A DNA stretch of 64,000 nt from Vitis vinifera. Taxonomy: Eukaryota > Streptophyta > Magnoliopsida > Vitales > Vitaceae. Position numbers and translations under genes: made by a program. Position 1 is the stretch's first letter, and each line of letters opens with the position of its first letter. This document shows, one piece after another, positions 1 through 12,506 of this stretch. The notes under the pieces are model-generated. The model was not told where the DNA came from, did not search any database, and worked only from the letters and a program-made list of their open reading frames with translations. The stretch spans positions 36,460,001 to 36,524,000 of the forward strand of contig NC_081822.1 of NCBI RefSeq assembly GCF_030704535.1, written 5' to 3'.

Positions 1-1170
1 TGTTATTTAAACCATCATCTAATTTATAATCGTTATCATTCTAAAATTAAATGAACCAATATAACTAACCTTACAAATAATAATATAGGTATATGCTTAG
101 ACTTCTCGTCGTTGAAGGCACCAAAAAAGTAACAGTCACATTGTTTGATGCAGCTGAAAAGATTATTGGATGTCCTATAACTAAATTTATAACAAGTAAA
201 AAAAATGTATATATTTCTCCATTCAAATAAGAAGTATGAAAATTCTATCTTTAATTTGTAAGTTAATTTTTTTAAATATATATTTTACAGCATTGGATGA
301 GCAACAAATTTTACAAAGGATTGATTCATTGTTATGGAAAGTCATATATTTTCGTCAAAAGAATCAACCAAATCAGTGGTAGTGGTCAAACTTCAAGAAG
401 TTTCATTTTAGAAGAAGTTTATAATGAAGATGAGTTCAACAACTCAGCATTACCTCCAACAAAAAAAAAATTGAAGATTTAGCAAAAATAGTGTAATCTT
501 GTGAAACTTCTCTAAATTTAGACATATTTCTTTTATCTTCACATGATATGTAAACAATCTTATAATGTTTTCCTACATAATTTACAAACTTTTGCAAGAA
601 GACAACTAAGTTAGTTATTTCAAAGGATGCATCACAACAACGGTGAATTACAAAACATATAGATTATGACATAAATATGTTTGTTGTAGTTTTATATTGT
701 GACTATTTTTCTACAAGTATATCGTCTTACAATCATAGTAATGAATATCTATTTAAATAATTTATTTGAAATTCTAATAGACAACAATTTCGATTCAAAA
801 AACAAATATATGATATTTAAGATAGGTTTCATATCTAACTTAATTAATAAATTATAAAAAATATAAAAAATTTAAAGCAAGCTAAAACACCCTCTCATAT
901 TAAAATAATATATTATCTATTACTATAATCATATGCGATAATATATTTCATATATCTATATATCATTATTATTTATGAATTAATTAAATTATAGGTATCT
1001 TGTATAATTCTATATTTATTATTTTAATCACTGTTAAATTATTTACTAATACTTTAGATCAAATAAATTTAAATTTATTCACTAATTATCTTTTGAGACG
1101 TTATACATGTCCTTCCATTATTCATATATCAACACTCGTCACCCTACGTACATGAAGTGTTTAAACACTT
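1..1170 (+). mobile_element. Decayed Helitron-like remnant carrying an RPA-like coding region
   Basis: The stretch contains an RPA-type coding remnant (88-481). It is followed at 540-740 by sequence clearly related to 4970-5150, which leads into a Helitron 3' end at 5209. A further decayed match to that 3' end lies near 1100-1160, where a 'cgtcaccctacgtacat' stretch resembles 'gccacctacatacat' at 5163. The hairpin and CTAG are no longer recognisable here. Plant Helitrons often carry RPA-like genes, so I read this as an old Helitron fragment; the left end lies outside the window. Confidence 0.5.
88..481 (+). pseudogene. RPA1-like (Rep_fac-A C-terminal domain) fragment, two exons
   Basis: Exon 1 (about 88-200) reads YMLRLLVVEGTKKVTVTLFD followed by AAEKIIGCPIT. 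Exon 2 (about 291-481, preceded by an intron ending in ttttacag) reads KFYKGLIHCYGKSYIFV, then ISGSGQTSRSFILEEVY. The pattern of a beta-rich '..V.DGT....TLFD.....IG' block followed by '..GK.Y.F.......S..F.V..' is that of the OB-fold C-terminal domain of replication protein A large subunits and of Helitron-encoded RPA-like proteins. Only about 100 residues remain, without an N-terminal ssDNA-binding region. The zinc-ribbon cysteines are not visible. It is probably non-functional and part of an old Helitron. Confidence 0.5.
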
Positions 1171-1690
1171 TTTTTTTCCCAAAAAAAGCCTCATCATTTC
1201 TCTTATGTACAATTATATCCTATCATTATTACTATATGTAATTAATTCAGATATAAAACCGGTTTTGGGCATTATATTAAATTAAAAATATGATAATGTT
1301 AAAAAATTTATTTTAGGATATGAGCCATGAATGTTTTTTCTTTCTTACCTATCTATAATTTAAAAAATTTTAACAGCATATAAAACAAACTTTTAAGAGT
1401 TTGATTTTTTATATAAATCTTACTCGAATTATTTTTACTATATATAAAAAATTGAAGTAGTTGTTCACTTTTTTCTGTAGAATCATGTTCCCATCTTGCT
1501 TATATACGCTTACATCCTATAACTATTTTATTTGATTCATTCAACCTATATATTTCTTTTTCCAAATTAAATCTAATAATTTATTTAAATAATGTCTCTC
1601 TTAAAAGTGTTTAAATTAATATTAAAATATAATGAAATGATGCATTTTTTGAATTTTTTTTGTTTGATTTATTATGTTTTTTTTTTTTGT
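1170..1690. other. AT-rich spacer, no gene seen
   Basis: Highly AT-rich DNA with homopolymer runs. I see no open frame, RNA gene or clear repeat boundary. Confidence 0.5.
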
Positions 1691-1692
1691 AG

Positions 1693-2225
1693 ATGACTAC
1701 AAGAAAAGAATATTTAAACTATAAGATGAATCCAAGGCATACCATGATGGTACACATAAGTACAATGAATAATATGAGACTAGACCTTAAAACATGGGGT
1801 GCTCCACTTACTAATGAACTATCAATCGAATGCCTCAGCAATCTCTACCTGACCAATGGGGTTGTGCAAGATTTGACATGAGAGATAAAATAAAAGTTGG
1901 ATATGTGAATAACTTCTTTGATGTAGCTTGTGAGCTTGAATTGTTAGAGGATTGACATCTTTTGATGTCTACAAAACGAATTGTTGCGTTATCGATACAT
2001 CCAAATCTTCGTAGTGCAAGTCACATGGGTCATTGTTCACGAGAGAGAGGATTGTGGTTGGGAAAGATCGACCTTAGAGAAGTTCGAGAACAAATGGTGT
2101 TTTCTATTGGAGATCTTAGAGAGTACAAAGTGATAGAGTTCAAAATAATGACTTGTATTACAAATTTTTATAGTTTTATATGTTGTCATTTTAACCACAC
2201 AATGTTTAAACAATTGATAGTTTGA
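1693..2225 (+). pseudogene. Unidentified gene fragment, frameshifted
   Basis: Coding-like text runs through shifting frames. It goes from TRKEYLNYKMNPRHTMMVHI and LKTWGAPLTNELS to, in another frame, SLPDQWGCARFDMRDKIKV and NNFFDVACELELLED, then STKRIVALSIHPNLR, then RERGLWLGKIDLREVREQMV and FSIGDLREYKVIEFKI. The composition is unlike the surrounding AT-rich DNA and the segments read as one continuous protein broken by at least one frameshift and one stop (near 1949-1951). I do not recognise the family. It may be a captured fragment inside Helitron DNA, or part of a decayed gene that also includes the exon-like segments at 3203-4246. Confidence 0.4.
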
Positions 2226-2346
2226 AAATGAGATTTTTTATTTTATTTATTTTCTATGTTTTATTTATGTTATCTATCATTTACTCAAATAGGTTGAAAC
2301 AAAATAATTGATCAAACATTTTATCTTTAACATTATTTTAAATGTA

Positions 2347-3140
2347 GTTCATGTCATTGTTTTTAAAATCGGATCGGACCGATCGGTACCGCCGCCCGGA
2401 GGGCTTTCTGGTTCAGTTCTCCTTTTTGGACCGTCTACCAATTGGACCAGTCTCGAACCGATTAAACCAGTGACCTGGGCGAGCCGGGCGGTTCTTTAAG
2501 AACCAAACCGGTCAACTCCACCACTTCATTTTCTTTTTAGAAGCCCACATTTCCCTTGGCCCAATGTCCACTCCTATGATGAGTCTTCTTGGCAAAATTG
2601 CCAATTATATAATGAGCCCTATGGGCCGACCCAACAACCAATTTACTTGCAAGGGATGGAAAGACTTTCTTGAACCATAGACCTCTAGGTTTCCTAATAG
2701 GATATTATCCACTCTGCTACAACCCCCCTTACGTTGAAATTTAATAAGGAACAACTATATAGGTTCTTTTAAAAAATAATATAAATATATATATATATAT
2801 ATAATTACATGATACAATTTTTTTTTTCATTTTCAATATGTTTAATATTTAAATACGATTTTTACTATTTTCTTTTCATATTTAAATAATGTATATGTTT
2901 TGTTTAATAAATTAAAAATATTAATACATGTATATAAAAATGAATAAATAATATTACAAATATTATTAATTTTTAATTATATGTATTTAAAATTATTTTT
3001 AATTTTAATAAAATATAAATTATATATTTATGACGTTACCAGTTCGACTGCGGTTTGACTACCAATCCGACCAGTGAACCATGAACCGATAACTTTTTCG
3101 GTTCAATGTTCAGTCCGGTTCTGAAAGCATTGGTTCATAT
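2347..3140. mobile_element. Non-autonomous hAT-type element with 8-bp target duplication
   Basis: The element runs 2355-3132. The left end starts cattgtttttaaaatcgg and the reverse complement of the right end starts caatgctttcagaaccgg, giving imperfect terminal inverted repeats of the CA.TG..TTT..AAACCGG type. It is flanked by gttcatgt (2347-2354) and gttcatat (3133-3140), a 7/8 match, as expected of hAT transposition. The ends are rich in 'accggtt' motifs; the middle is AT-rich and lacks a transposase. A second member lies at 55278-56114. Confidence 0.65.
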
Positions 3141-3202
3141 AATAATAATTTTTTACATACTAATAATAATTATTGTTTCATTATATTTGTTTTGCTTAGT
3201 GT

Positions 3203-4246
3203 TATTACTCAGATATCGAAAATGATGAAGCATTCTGGTTGAAGAAATTATTTTCCGCTTATTTTAAACATATCAAGGTATTTATTTCTTAATAATATCT
3301 ATTTTTTTTATTATGTATTACTTTCATGCCTTCTAATTTATAATTAACGAACAAAATGTTAGTTTTAAATCTTATATTTTTAATTATTTTGGATAATTCA
3401 TCAATTCTTTATTACTATCATTAGATTAGTTTTTAAATAGAATAATTTTTTTAAAGTTATAAGTTACTTTAACAAGATTACTTATACATCTACACATATA
3501 TTTTTATTAAACTATTTTTCTTTTAAAATTTTCAAACTGCATGATATATTTTTTAATATTCAATAAAAAATTTTACAACAATAGTATTATCTTTCACAAT
3601 GTTGAAAATAATATGTTTTTGAGAATAAACTTTTATTTTATTCTATTTTTATTTAATTTTTAAATATTATTTCATGAAAATAATTATACACTAATAATTG
3701 AAAATCAAACATTTTAGAAAAGAACATGCACATGAATAACTAGATATTTGTGTATCAAACCCTACAAGTATAAATGTTTAAAAACCTAAGGGATTAAATA
3801 ATATATATATATATATATATCTGTATGTATGTATGTATGTATGTATTTATTTATTTATCTACGTTATCTACGTTTTAATTCTCAAAATCAAGAGATATAA
3901 AGTATTTGATACTAAATTATGTTGGAATTCTTATTATAATGTAATCTTTGAATTTATCTACTTAAGGCTCTCGCCATATCATCTATGTTCAACATCATAA
4001 ATTACAATCATCTTTCTATTTATTTATACTTCACTTCAATATTTCCAATTTCCAGATTGGTTTTCATGCAATAAAAGGATTATCATTAATGACTAATAAC
4101 AAGGTATTATATCTTACACATAATATTCAAATATTAATTTTTGAATTTATACTATAATTACTAACCTTAGTTGAAGCTACAACTTTATAGTCCAGAATAG
4201 GGTGCTACAGTCAAAGTTGATCTGCCAACTCATGGATGGTGGTAAA
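3203..4246 (+). other. Exon-like segments of unknown gene
   Basis: Three short open segments have plausible splice borders: SDIENDEAFWLKKLFSAY (about 3203-3277, followed by gtattt), IGFHAIKGLSLMTNNK (about 4056-4103, preceded by tttccag and followed by gtatta), and a stop-containing piece ending KVDLPTHGWW (about 4173-4246, preceded by tag). They might belong with the 1693-2225 fragment. I cannot assign a family, and chance is possible in such AT-rich DNA. Confidence 0.2.
3800..3859. repeat. Compound microsatellite (AT)n(GTAT)n(TTAT)n
   Basis: Three adjoining simple repeats, in order AT, GTAT and TTAT, are read directly. Confidence 0.9.
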
Positions 4247-4969
4247 AAACATTTTGACAAAACAAAATAAACAATGGTTTATTTTCTCAACTTATAAAAA
4301 TTAATTAATTTTTATCAGCATATCATTTATAATAACTCTAATTTCATTTTTTTTTTTACATTAATCAAGAATACAATTACTACATCTTTTTAATTTGATT
4401 TGACTATGGTACGTATCTCTTTATCGATAATATAACAATATTAATAAAATTACACATAAATTTATCTTTATACTATTTTTAGTTAGGTCAAACTTATCAA
4501 ACAAACTCATCAAAAAGACCATGAGATGTTAACTTTCTTAATAGGTATGCCCTATATATTATATATTTTTTTCCCAAATAAGTAAATTGAAATCTTACAA
4601 CCAAAACTTATCTTATTTTCAATCCATTTCAAGAAAAAGAAACATGAAAGAGAGAACATTAGTGAGGTAAGTATATGTTGGTATCATTACAAATGAATGT
4701 AACTTTCACAGTTTCCATTTTATAATAATAAAACTTATTTTTTTCAATGCAAATTATGCAGTTTTTTAAACATCGAGAGAAAAATGAACAAAAAAAAATC
4801 AAAAAATAATATAAGGTAATGTACCCTTACCTTATGTAGAAATATTTTGGCCATATATTTTTTTGAAACATCACTTTTCTATTTCAACTAATTCTTTTTA
4901 AATATGTGTAATTTTTTGTTTGAGTAAAAAAGAAAGGAATATATCCCAGACTATTGCAAAGACAAACAA

Positions 4970-5209
4970 GTAGTTAATCATCATAATTCTTCCAAACTTT
5001 TGTAAGGAAGACAACTAAGATAATTATTTCAAATTATAAATCTCAACAATGGTGGATTACAAAATGTATAGATTATGTCGCAAATATGTTTATACCAATT
5101 TTATATTCCATCTATTTTTCTACAAGTACAACATCATTCCATTAATTCCATATATTAACAATTGCCACCTACATACATCTTCACGTGCAACGCACATGCT
5201 TTCTACTAG
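4970..5209 (+). mobile_element. Helitron 3' end (hairpin and CTAG terminus)
   Basis: The sequence ends tcacgtgcaacgcacatgc then tttctactag (CTAG at 5206-5209) followed by T. A short stem (CACGTGC with one mismatch, loop AAC) lies 11 nt before the terminus, the standard Helitron 3' signature with insertion before T. The ~180 bp upstream reappear at 6676-6846 and, shortened, in each unit of the downstream array. Confidence 0.65.
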
Positions 5210-5310
5210 TAGCTCATAAAGAGGGAGAATAAGACCACTATAGAGATATGTTTGGGAGGGAAGAGATTCTCCTGCATGGCGATTGATTTAGAGAGAGGTG
5301 ATGAGTCTTG
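5210..5310 (+). repeat. Isolated copy of the array-unit start
   Basis: After the Helitron terminus, 'gagggagaataagaccacta' and 'agagattctcctgcatggcg' match the start of every array unit (for example 6850-6950). The match is lost at about 5310, so this is a partial unit outside the regular array. Confidence 0.6.
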
Positions 5311-5384
5311 AGGTGTAAGAAAAGAAAGAGAAAACTAGAGAAAGGAATGGGAAACCAGATTATCCTTGCTCTAAGATATATTTG

Positions 5385-6200
5385 TGCAATTTAAGGGGTA
5401 TTTTGTAATTAATAAGATTTAAAAGGGTATTTTTTATAAATAGTCATAATTTGAGTATTTTAAAATACTCGTATGTTTAGCAGTATTTTTTGAAAATAGT
5501 ACTCTTCAAATTATGAGTAATTGAAAAAGTACCATTTGAATCATGAGTAACTACAATAATACCATCCAATTTTTGAGTAGTTTTTGAAATATCCTAAAAA
5601 TATGAGTAATTGCACAAATATGTCTTAAATATTAAGTATTTACACGAAAATCCCTCAAGTTTCGACTATTTAAAAAAATACATTGAAAATGAGTATTTCA
5701 CAAATACCCTTAAATTATGAGCATTTAAAAAAATCCCAATAATATTCATTAATTATAAAAAATAATCAAATTATAAGTAATTACAAAAGTAGCCCCAATA
5801 ATATTAGTAATTACAAAATACCTTTTAAATTATGAGTAATTACATAAAGGTCCCTCAATTATTATTATTTACAAGATAACACTAAAATATGAGCAAATGC
5901 ATAAAACCATAAATTGGACAAATACACAAATACCCCTAAAAGTATTACTAATTGGACAAAAACATTTCAATTTATGAGTAATTACACACATAACCATAAA
6001 TTTATGAGTAATTACAAAAAAAACCCTCTAATTATGAATATTTACAAAAATACCCTTGAAATTATGAGTATTTTCAAGAAAATTACTTAAATTAATAGTG
6101 ATGCAAAAAACCCTCGAAATTACTCAAATTATGGATAATTACAAAAATACCCTTAAAATTATGAATAATTAAAAATCTTTTCAATTTTTGGTGTTTCCAT
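5385..6200. repeat. Degenerate ~30-bp minisatellite
   Basis: Repeated variants of 'aaattatgagtaattacaaa' followed by 'aataccctt' occur roughly every 28-32 bases with many substitutions and small indels. It contains no coding sequence. Confidence 0.7.
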
Positions 6201-6675
6201 AATTACCCTTTGAATTTGTGAGAAATTCTAAAACTACCATTCTATGTGCTGCACCTTCATCATTTCTCATCCTTCTCACTATGTGGCGCTATTCCATTGA
6301 CCCATTCCACCTTCTAATCTCAGCCATCCACCTTCATCAATGTAATGGCCCTTCCCATACACTTCAATGACAACCCATACCTACTTGTTTTATTGGTTCC
6401 TTATTTTAGCCGAACCACATTTAATCAATTTTTTTTCCTTTCTAATATCAAACCTACCCAACCTAAACCTAAAACTGAATCATTTTTTTTTTTAAATTTT
6501 CATAATATTTTGTTTGAAATTAATATTATCAAAATGAAAATGGGAATTTTAATATAATTCTTTTTAAATTCACTAAATTTACCAAAAAATCCATTTTAGG
6601 TATGAGTTATTATTTAAATAGTTTGATTTCTTTATATTATAAGTAATAACATCATTTTTTTTTTAGATTTTTATA
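6201..6675. other. Spacer between minisatellite and array
   Basis: There is a short open frame at 6345-6557 of low complexity with no recognisable family. Otherwise the stretch is AT-rich DNA leading into Helitron sequence at 6676. Confidence 0.4.
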
Positions 6676-6846
6676 CATCTCAACAATGGTGGATTACAAA
6701 ATGTATAGATTATGCTACAAATATGTTTATACCAATTTTATATTTCATCTATTTTTCTAGAAGTATAATGTCATTCCATTAATTTCATATATTAACAATC
6801 ATCATCTACATACATCTTCATGTGCAACGCACTTGCTTTATACTAG
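6676..6846 (+). mobile_element. Helitron 3' end heading the tandem array
   Basis: It matches 5040-5209: 'ctcaacaatggtggattac', 'aaaatgtatagattatg', then the terminus tttatactag (CTAG 6843-6846). This is the only array copy that extends leftward beyond 'caattttatat', so it marks the ancestral left flank of the duplication. Its hairpin is damaged (tgtgcaacgcactt). Confidence 0.6.
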
Positions 6847-8177
6847 TAGCTTTATGAGGGAGAATAGGACCACTGTAGAGGTATATGTTTGAGAGAGGAG
6901 GAGATTCTCCTACATGGCGACTGTTTTAAAGAGAGGGAATGAATCACTAAATTAGTTTGCATTATGGTGTTCATCTTTATATGGTGTTCCACATTATTTC
7001 TCAGTTGGGTGATTAAATACCCACTATCCCCAATTTCCTTAATATTGATTTTTTGGGTGTTAAATTAAACAGTGTTACTAGAGAAAACCTTCATTTGCTG
7101 GATGACTCTTTCTCCGTTTGTAGGGCACTTAATAGTGTTGACCTTAGTTGGGTGGTATGTATTTTCATTCTTAATGACTCAACCTTCAAGTTTAGTTTTG
7201 TCTTCATTATCTATCATTTCCTAGTGTTAGTTATTGATAGTTGATCTTTGCAAATTTTCAGAGGCCACTAGATGTTAAAGGGAATGAGTATGTAAGTGTC
7301 ACAATCTAGTGTTTAATGCGGGTCATACCCTTGAGGAACTTTTTCCTCATACCTGAAAACTACAACACTGCAATTCTCAACTCGTTCATCGATTTCGAGA
7401 ACTTACACGAAGGTATTGGCATGCATGGAATTGTAGAAAAAAGGTTTGTCCCTGTTAGGCCCTGATTATAATATTTTTTAATTATGGTTATGGAAATTTC
7501 AAATTCATAGTTTTCAAAATTTGCTTGTCTACAGTTAAGGTCATATACATTTCTAAATGCAGTTACCTAAGCAAGTAATAACCGATACAAGATGGGTGTA
7601 GAGTCTGACCCGATTGAATTTATGGCGTGGCTTCTTAATTCGCTTCATGTTGATCTAAGAACTTGATGATTATTTGAATGGCTTATAGTTTTTTTGAACA
7701 TGCTATTGGAGTGGCTTAAAGGGGTACAACATTGACTTAAATGCTGAGGCTTTAGGATTAAAAAAAAGGCAACTAGACTATCTAGTTTAGTCAATTGAGG
7801 AAAATATTATCCATTGTTTCCTTTATTTTTGTCTTGAAGTGTTGTGGATAGGGTCCCCTATGTCACCAGTCAGAGCTGCCCTGTGGGTGTCCGATCTTTT
7901 TGGACCAAGGGACATCGCATGCTCCTGTAAACCAAAATTCAATTCCAGATTATTATCCACTGCATAAAAGTAGACTCCTCTTAACAAAGATTATTTGCAC
8001 AGTTAAATCAACTACTAACCTAAATATACTTCTTGGCACTATCCCAAGCACCACCAATGTTGGAAGCATTGCAAAATATGATCGAAAATATATTTATATT
8101 GTTTATTGTTAGAAAACATGGACTTTCAGGAACATGAAATCAACGAATTTATTTTTTTTCATCCAGATCATGTATGT
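6733..8177 (+). repeat. Array unit 1
   Basis: 1445 bp. It is a subgroup A unit (with units 2 and 3) that keeps 'ttattg' in the intron after exon a, deleted in units 4-8. Its left flank is longer Helitron sequence. Confidence 0.8.
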
Positions 8178-9630
8178 CAATTTTATATTTCATCTATTTT
8201 TCTAGAAGTATAATGTCATTCCATTAATTTCATATATTACAATCGTCACCTACATACATCTCCACGTGCAACGCACGTGCTTTCTACTAGTAGCCTTATG
8301 AAGGAGAATGGGACCACTGCAAAGGGATATGTTTGGGAGGGGAGGAGATTCTCCTGCATGGCAACTATTTTAAAGAGAGGGAATGAGTCTCTAAATTAGT
8401 TTGCATTATGGTGTTCATCTTTATATGGTATTCCACATTATTTCTCAATTGGGTGATTAAATACCCACTATCCTCAATTTCCTTAATATTGATTTTTTAG
8501 GTGTTAAATTAAACAGTGTTACTAGAGAAAACCTTCATTTGTTGGATGACTCTTTCTCCATTTGTAGGGAACTTAATAGTGCTGACCTTAGTTGGGTGGT
8601 ATGTATTTTCATTCTTAATGACTCAACCTTCAAGTTTAGTTTTGTCTTCATTATCTATCATTTCCTAGTGTTAGTTATTGACAATTGATCTTTGCAAATT
8701 TTCAGAGGTCACTGGATGTTAGAGGGAATGAGTATGTAAGTGTCACAATCCAGTGTTTAATGCGGGTCATACCCTTGAGGAACTTTTTCCTCATACTTGA
8801 AAACTACAAACACTGCAATTCTCCACTCATTCATCGATTTCAAGAACTTACACGAAGGTATTGGCATCCATGGAACTGTAGGATAAAGGTTTGTCCATGT
8901 TAGGCCCTGATTATAATATTTTTTAATTATGGTTATGGAAATTACAAATTCATAGTTTTCAAAATATGCTTGTCTGCAGTTAAGGTCATATACATTTCTA
9001 AATGCAGTTACCTAAGCAAGTAATAACCGATACCAAATGGGTGTAGAGTCTGACCCAATTGAATTTATGACGTGGCTTCTTTATTCGCTTCATGTTGATC
9101 TAAGAACCTTGATGATTGTTTGAATGGCTTATAGTTTTTTTGAACATGCTATTGGAATGGCTTAAAGGCGTACAACACTGAGTTAAATGCTGAGGCTTTA
9201 GGATTAAAAAAAAAAAAAAAAAGCAACTGGACTATCTAGTTTAGTCAATTGAGGAAAATATTATCTATTGTTTCCCTTATTTTTGTCTTGAAGTGTCCAG
9301 GATAGGGTCCCCTGTGTCACCAGTCAGAGCTACCCTGTGGGTGTCCGATCTATTTGGACCAAGGGACATCGCATGCTCCTGTAAACCAAAAGTCAATTCC
9401 AGATTATTATCCACTGCATAAAAGTAGACTCCTCTTAACAGAGATTATTTGCATAGTTAAATCAACTACTAACCTAAATATACTTCTTGGCACTATCCCA
9501 AGCACCACCAATGTTGGAAGCACTACAAAATATGATCGAAAATATATTTATATTGTTTATTGTTAGAAAACATGGACTTTCAGGAACACGAAATCAACGA
9601 ATTTATTCTTTTCATCCAGATCGTGTATGT
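8178..9630 (+). repeat. Array unit 2
   Basis: 1453 bp, subgroup A. The Helitron hairpin is perfect (cacgtgcaacgcacgtg, near 8264-8280) with CTAG at 8287-8290. The A-run near 9208 is long. Confidence 0.8.
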
Positions 9631-11074
9631 CAATTTTATATTTCATCTATTTTTCTAGAAGTATAATGTCATTCCATTAATTTCATACATTACAATCATC
9701 ACCTACATACATCTCCACGTGCAACACACGTGCTTTCTTCTAGTAGCTTTATGAGGGAGAATGGGACCACTGCAAAGGGATATGTTTGGGAGGGGAGGAG
9801 ATTCTCCTGCATGACGATTGTTTTAGAGAGAGAATGAGTCACTAAATTATTTTGCATTATGGTGTTCATCTTTATATGGTGTTCCACATTATTTCTTAAT
9901 TGGGTGATTAAATACCCACTATCCCCAATTTCCTTAATATTGATTTTTTAGGTGTTAAATTAAACACCGTTACTAGAGAAAACCTTCATTTGCTGGATCA
10001 CTCTTTCTCCGTTTGTAGGGCACTTAATAGTACTGACCTTAGTTGGGTGGTATGTATTTTCATTCTTAATGACTCAACCTTCAAGTTTAGTTTTGTCTTC
10101 ATTATCTATCATTTCCTAGTGTTAGTTATTGACAGTTGATCTTTGCAAATTTTCAGAGGCCACTACATGTTAGAGGGAATGAGTGTGTAAGTGTCACAAT
10201 CTAGTGTTTAATGCGGGTCATACCCTTGAGGAACTTTTTCCTCATACCTGAAAACTACAAACACTGCAATTCTCAACTTGTTCATCGATTTTGAGAGCTT
10301 ACACGAAGGTATTAGCATGCATGGCACTGTAGCAAAAAGGTTTGTTCCTGTTAGGCCCTGATTATAATATTTTTTAATTATGGTTATGGAAATTTCAAAT
10401 TCATAGTTTTCAAAATTTGCTTGTCTACAGTTAAAGTCATATACATTTTTAAATGCAGTTACCAAAGCAAGTAATAACCGATACTAGATGGGTGTAGAGT
10501 CTGACCCGATTGAATTTATGGCGTGACTTCTTTATTCGCTTCATGTTGATATAAGAACTTGATGATTATTTGAATGACTTATAGTTTTTTTGAACATGCT
10601 ATTGGAATGGCTTAAAGGTGTACAACACTGACTTAATTGCTGAGGCTTTAGGATTAAAAAGAAAAAGACAATTGGACTATCTAGTTTTGTCAATTGAGGA
10701 AAATATTATCTGTTGTTTCCCCTATTTTTGTCTTGAAGTGTCCTGGATAGGGTCCCCTGTGTCACTTGTCAGAGTTGCCCTATGGGTGTCCGATCCTTTT
10801 GGACCAAGGGACATCGCGTTTCCTGTAAACCAAAAGTCAATTCCAAATTATTATCCATTGCATAAAAGTAGGCTCCTTTGAACAAAGATTATTTGCACAG
10901 TTAAATCAACTACTAACCTAAATATACTTCTTGGCACTATCCCAAGCACTACTAGTGTTGGAAGCACTGTAAAATATGATTAAAAATATATTTATATTGT
11001 TTATTGTTAGAAAACATGGACTTTCAGGAATAGGAAATCAATGAATTTGTTCCTTCCATTCAGATCGTGTATGT
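9631..11074 (+). repeat. Array unit 3
   Basis: 1444 bp, subgroup A. The hairpin has one mismatch (cacgtgcaacacacgtg). Confidence 0.8.
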
Positions 11075-12506
11075 CAATTTTATATTTCATCTATTTTTCT
11101 AGAAGTATAATGTCATTCCATTAATTTCATATATTACAATCGTCACCTACATACATCTCCACGTGCAACGCACGTGCTTTCTACTAGTAGCTTTATGAGG
11201 GAGAATGGGACCACTGAAGAGGGATATGTTTGGGAGGGGAGGAGATTCTCCTACATGGCGACTGTTTTAGAGAGAGAGAATGAGTCACTAAATTAGTTTG
11301 CATTATGGTGTTCCACATTATTTCTCAATTGGGTGATTAAATACCCACTATCCCCGATTTCCTTAATATTGATTTTTTGGGTGTGAAATTAAACAGTGTT
11401 ACTAGAGAAAACCATCATTTGCTAGATGACTCTTTCTCCGTTTGTAGGGCACTTAATAGTGCTGACCTTAGTTGGGTGGTATCCATTCTCATTCTTAATG
11501 ACTCAACCTTCAAGTTTAGTTTTGTCTTCATTATCTATCATTTCCTAGTGTTAGACAATTGATCTTTGCAAATTTTCAAAGGCCACTGGATGTTAGAGGG
11601 AATGAATATGTAAGTGTCACAATCCAGTGTTTCATGCGGGTCATACCCTTGAGGAACTTTTTCCTCATACTTGAAAACTACAAACACTGCAATTCTCCAC
11701 TCCTTCATCGATTTCGAGAACTTACATGAAGGTATTGGCATGCATGGAACTGTAGAAAAAAGGTCTATCCTTGTTTGGCCTTGATTATAATCTCTTTTAA
11801 TTATGGTTATGGAAATTTCAAATTCATAGTTTTCAAAATTTGCTTGTCTGCGGTTGAGGCCATAAGCATTTCTAAATGCAGTTACCTAAGCAAGTAATAA
11901 TCGATACCAGATGGGTGTAGAGTCTGACCCGATTGAATTTATGGCGTGGCTTCTTAATTCGCTTCATGTTGATCTAAGAACTTGATGATTATTTGAATGG
12001 CTTATAGTTTTTTTTGAACATGCTATTGGAATGGCTTAAAGGCGTACAACACTAACTTAATTGCTGAGGCTTTAGGATTAAAAAAAAAAAAAAAAAAGAC
12101 AATTGGACTATCTAGTTTTCTCAATTGAGGAAAATATTATCTGTTTTTCCCCCTATTTTTGTCTAGAAGTGTCCTAGATAAGGTCCCCTGTGTCACTTGT
12201 CAGAGCTGCCCTGTGGGTGTCCGATCCTTTTGGACCAAGGGACATTGCGTTCTTCTGTAAACCTGAAGTCAATTCTAGATTATTATCCACTGCACAAAAG
12301 TAGGCTCATTTGAACAGAGATTATTTGCACAGTTAAATCAACTACTAACCTAAATAAACTTCTTGGCACTATCCCAAGCACTACCACTGTTGGAAGCACT
12401 GCAAAATATGATTGAAAATATATTTATATTGTTTATTGTTAGAAAACATGGACTTTCAGGAACAGAAAATCAAGGAATTTATTCCTTCCATCCAGATCGT
12501 GTATGT
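11075..12506 (+). repeat. Array unit 4
   Basis: 1432 bp, the first subgroup B unit (intron deletion giving 'gtgttagacaattgatc'; 'ggtctatccttgtttggcc' after exon b). A ~17-bp deletion near 11305 removes 'catctttatatggtgtt'. Confidence 0.8.
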
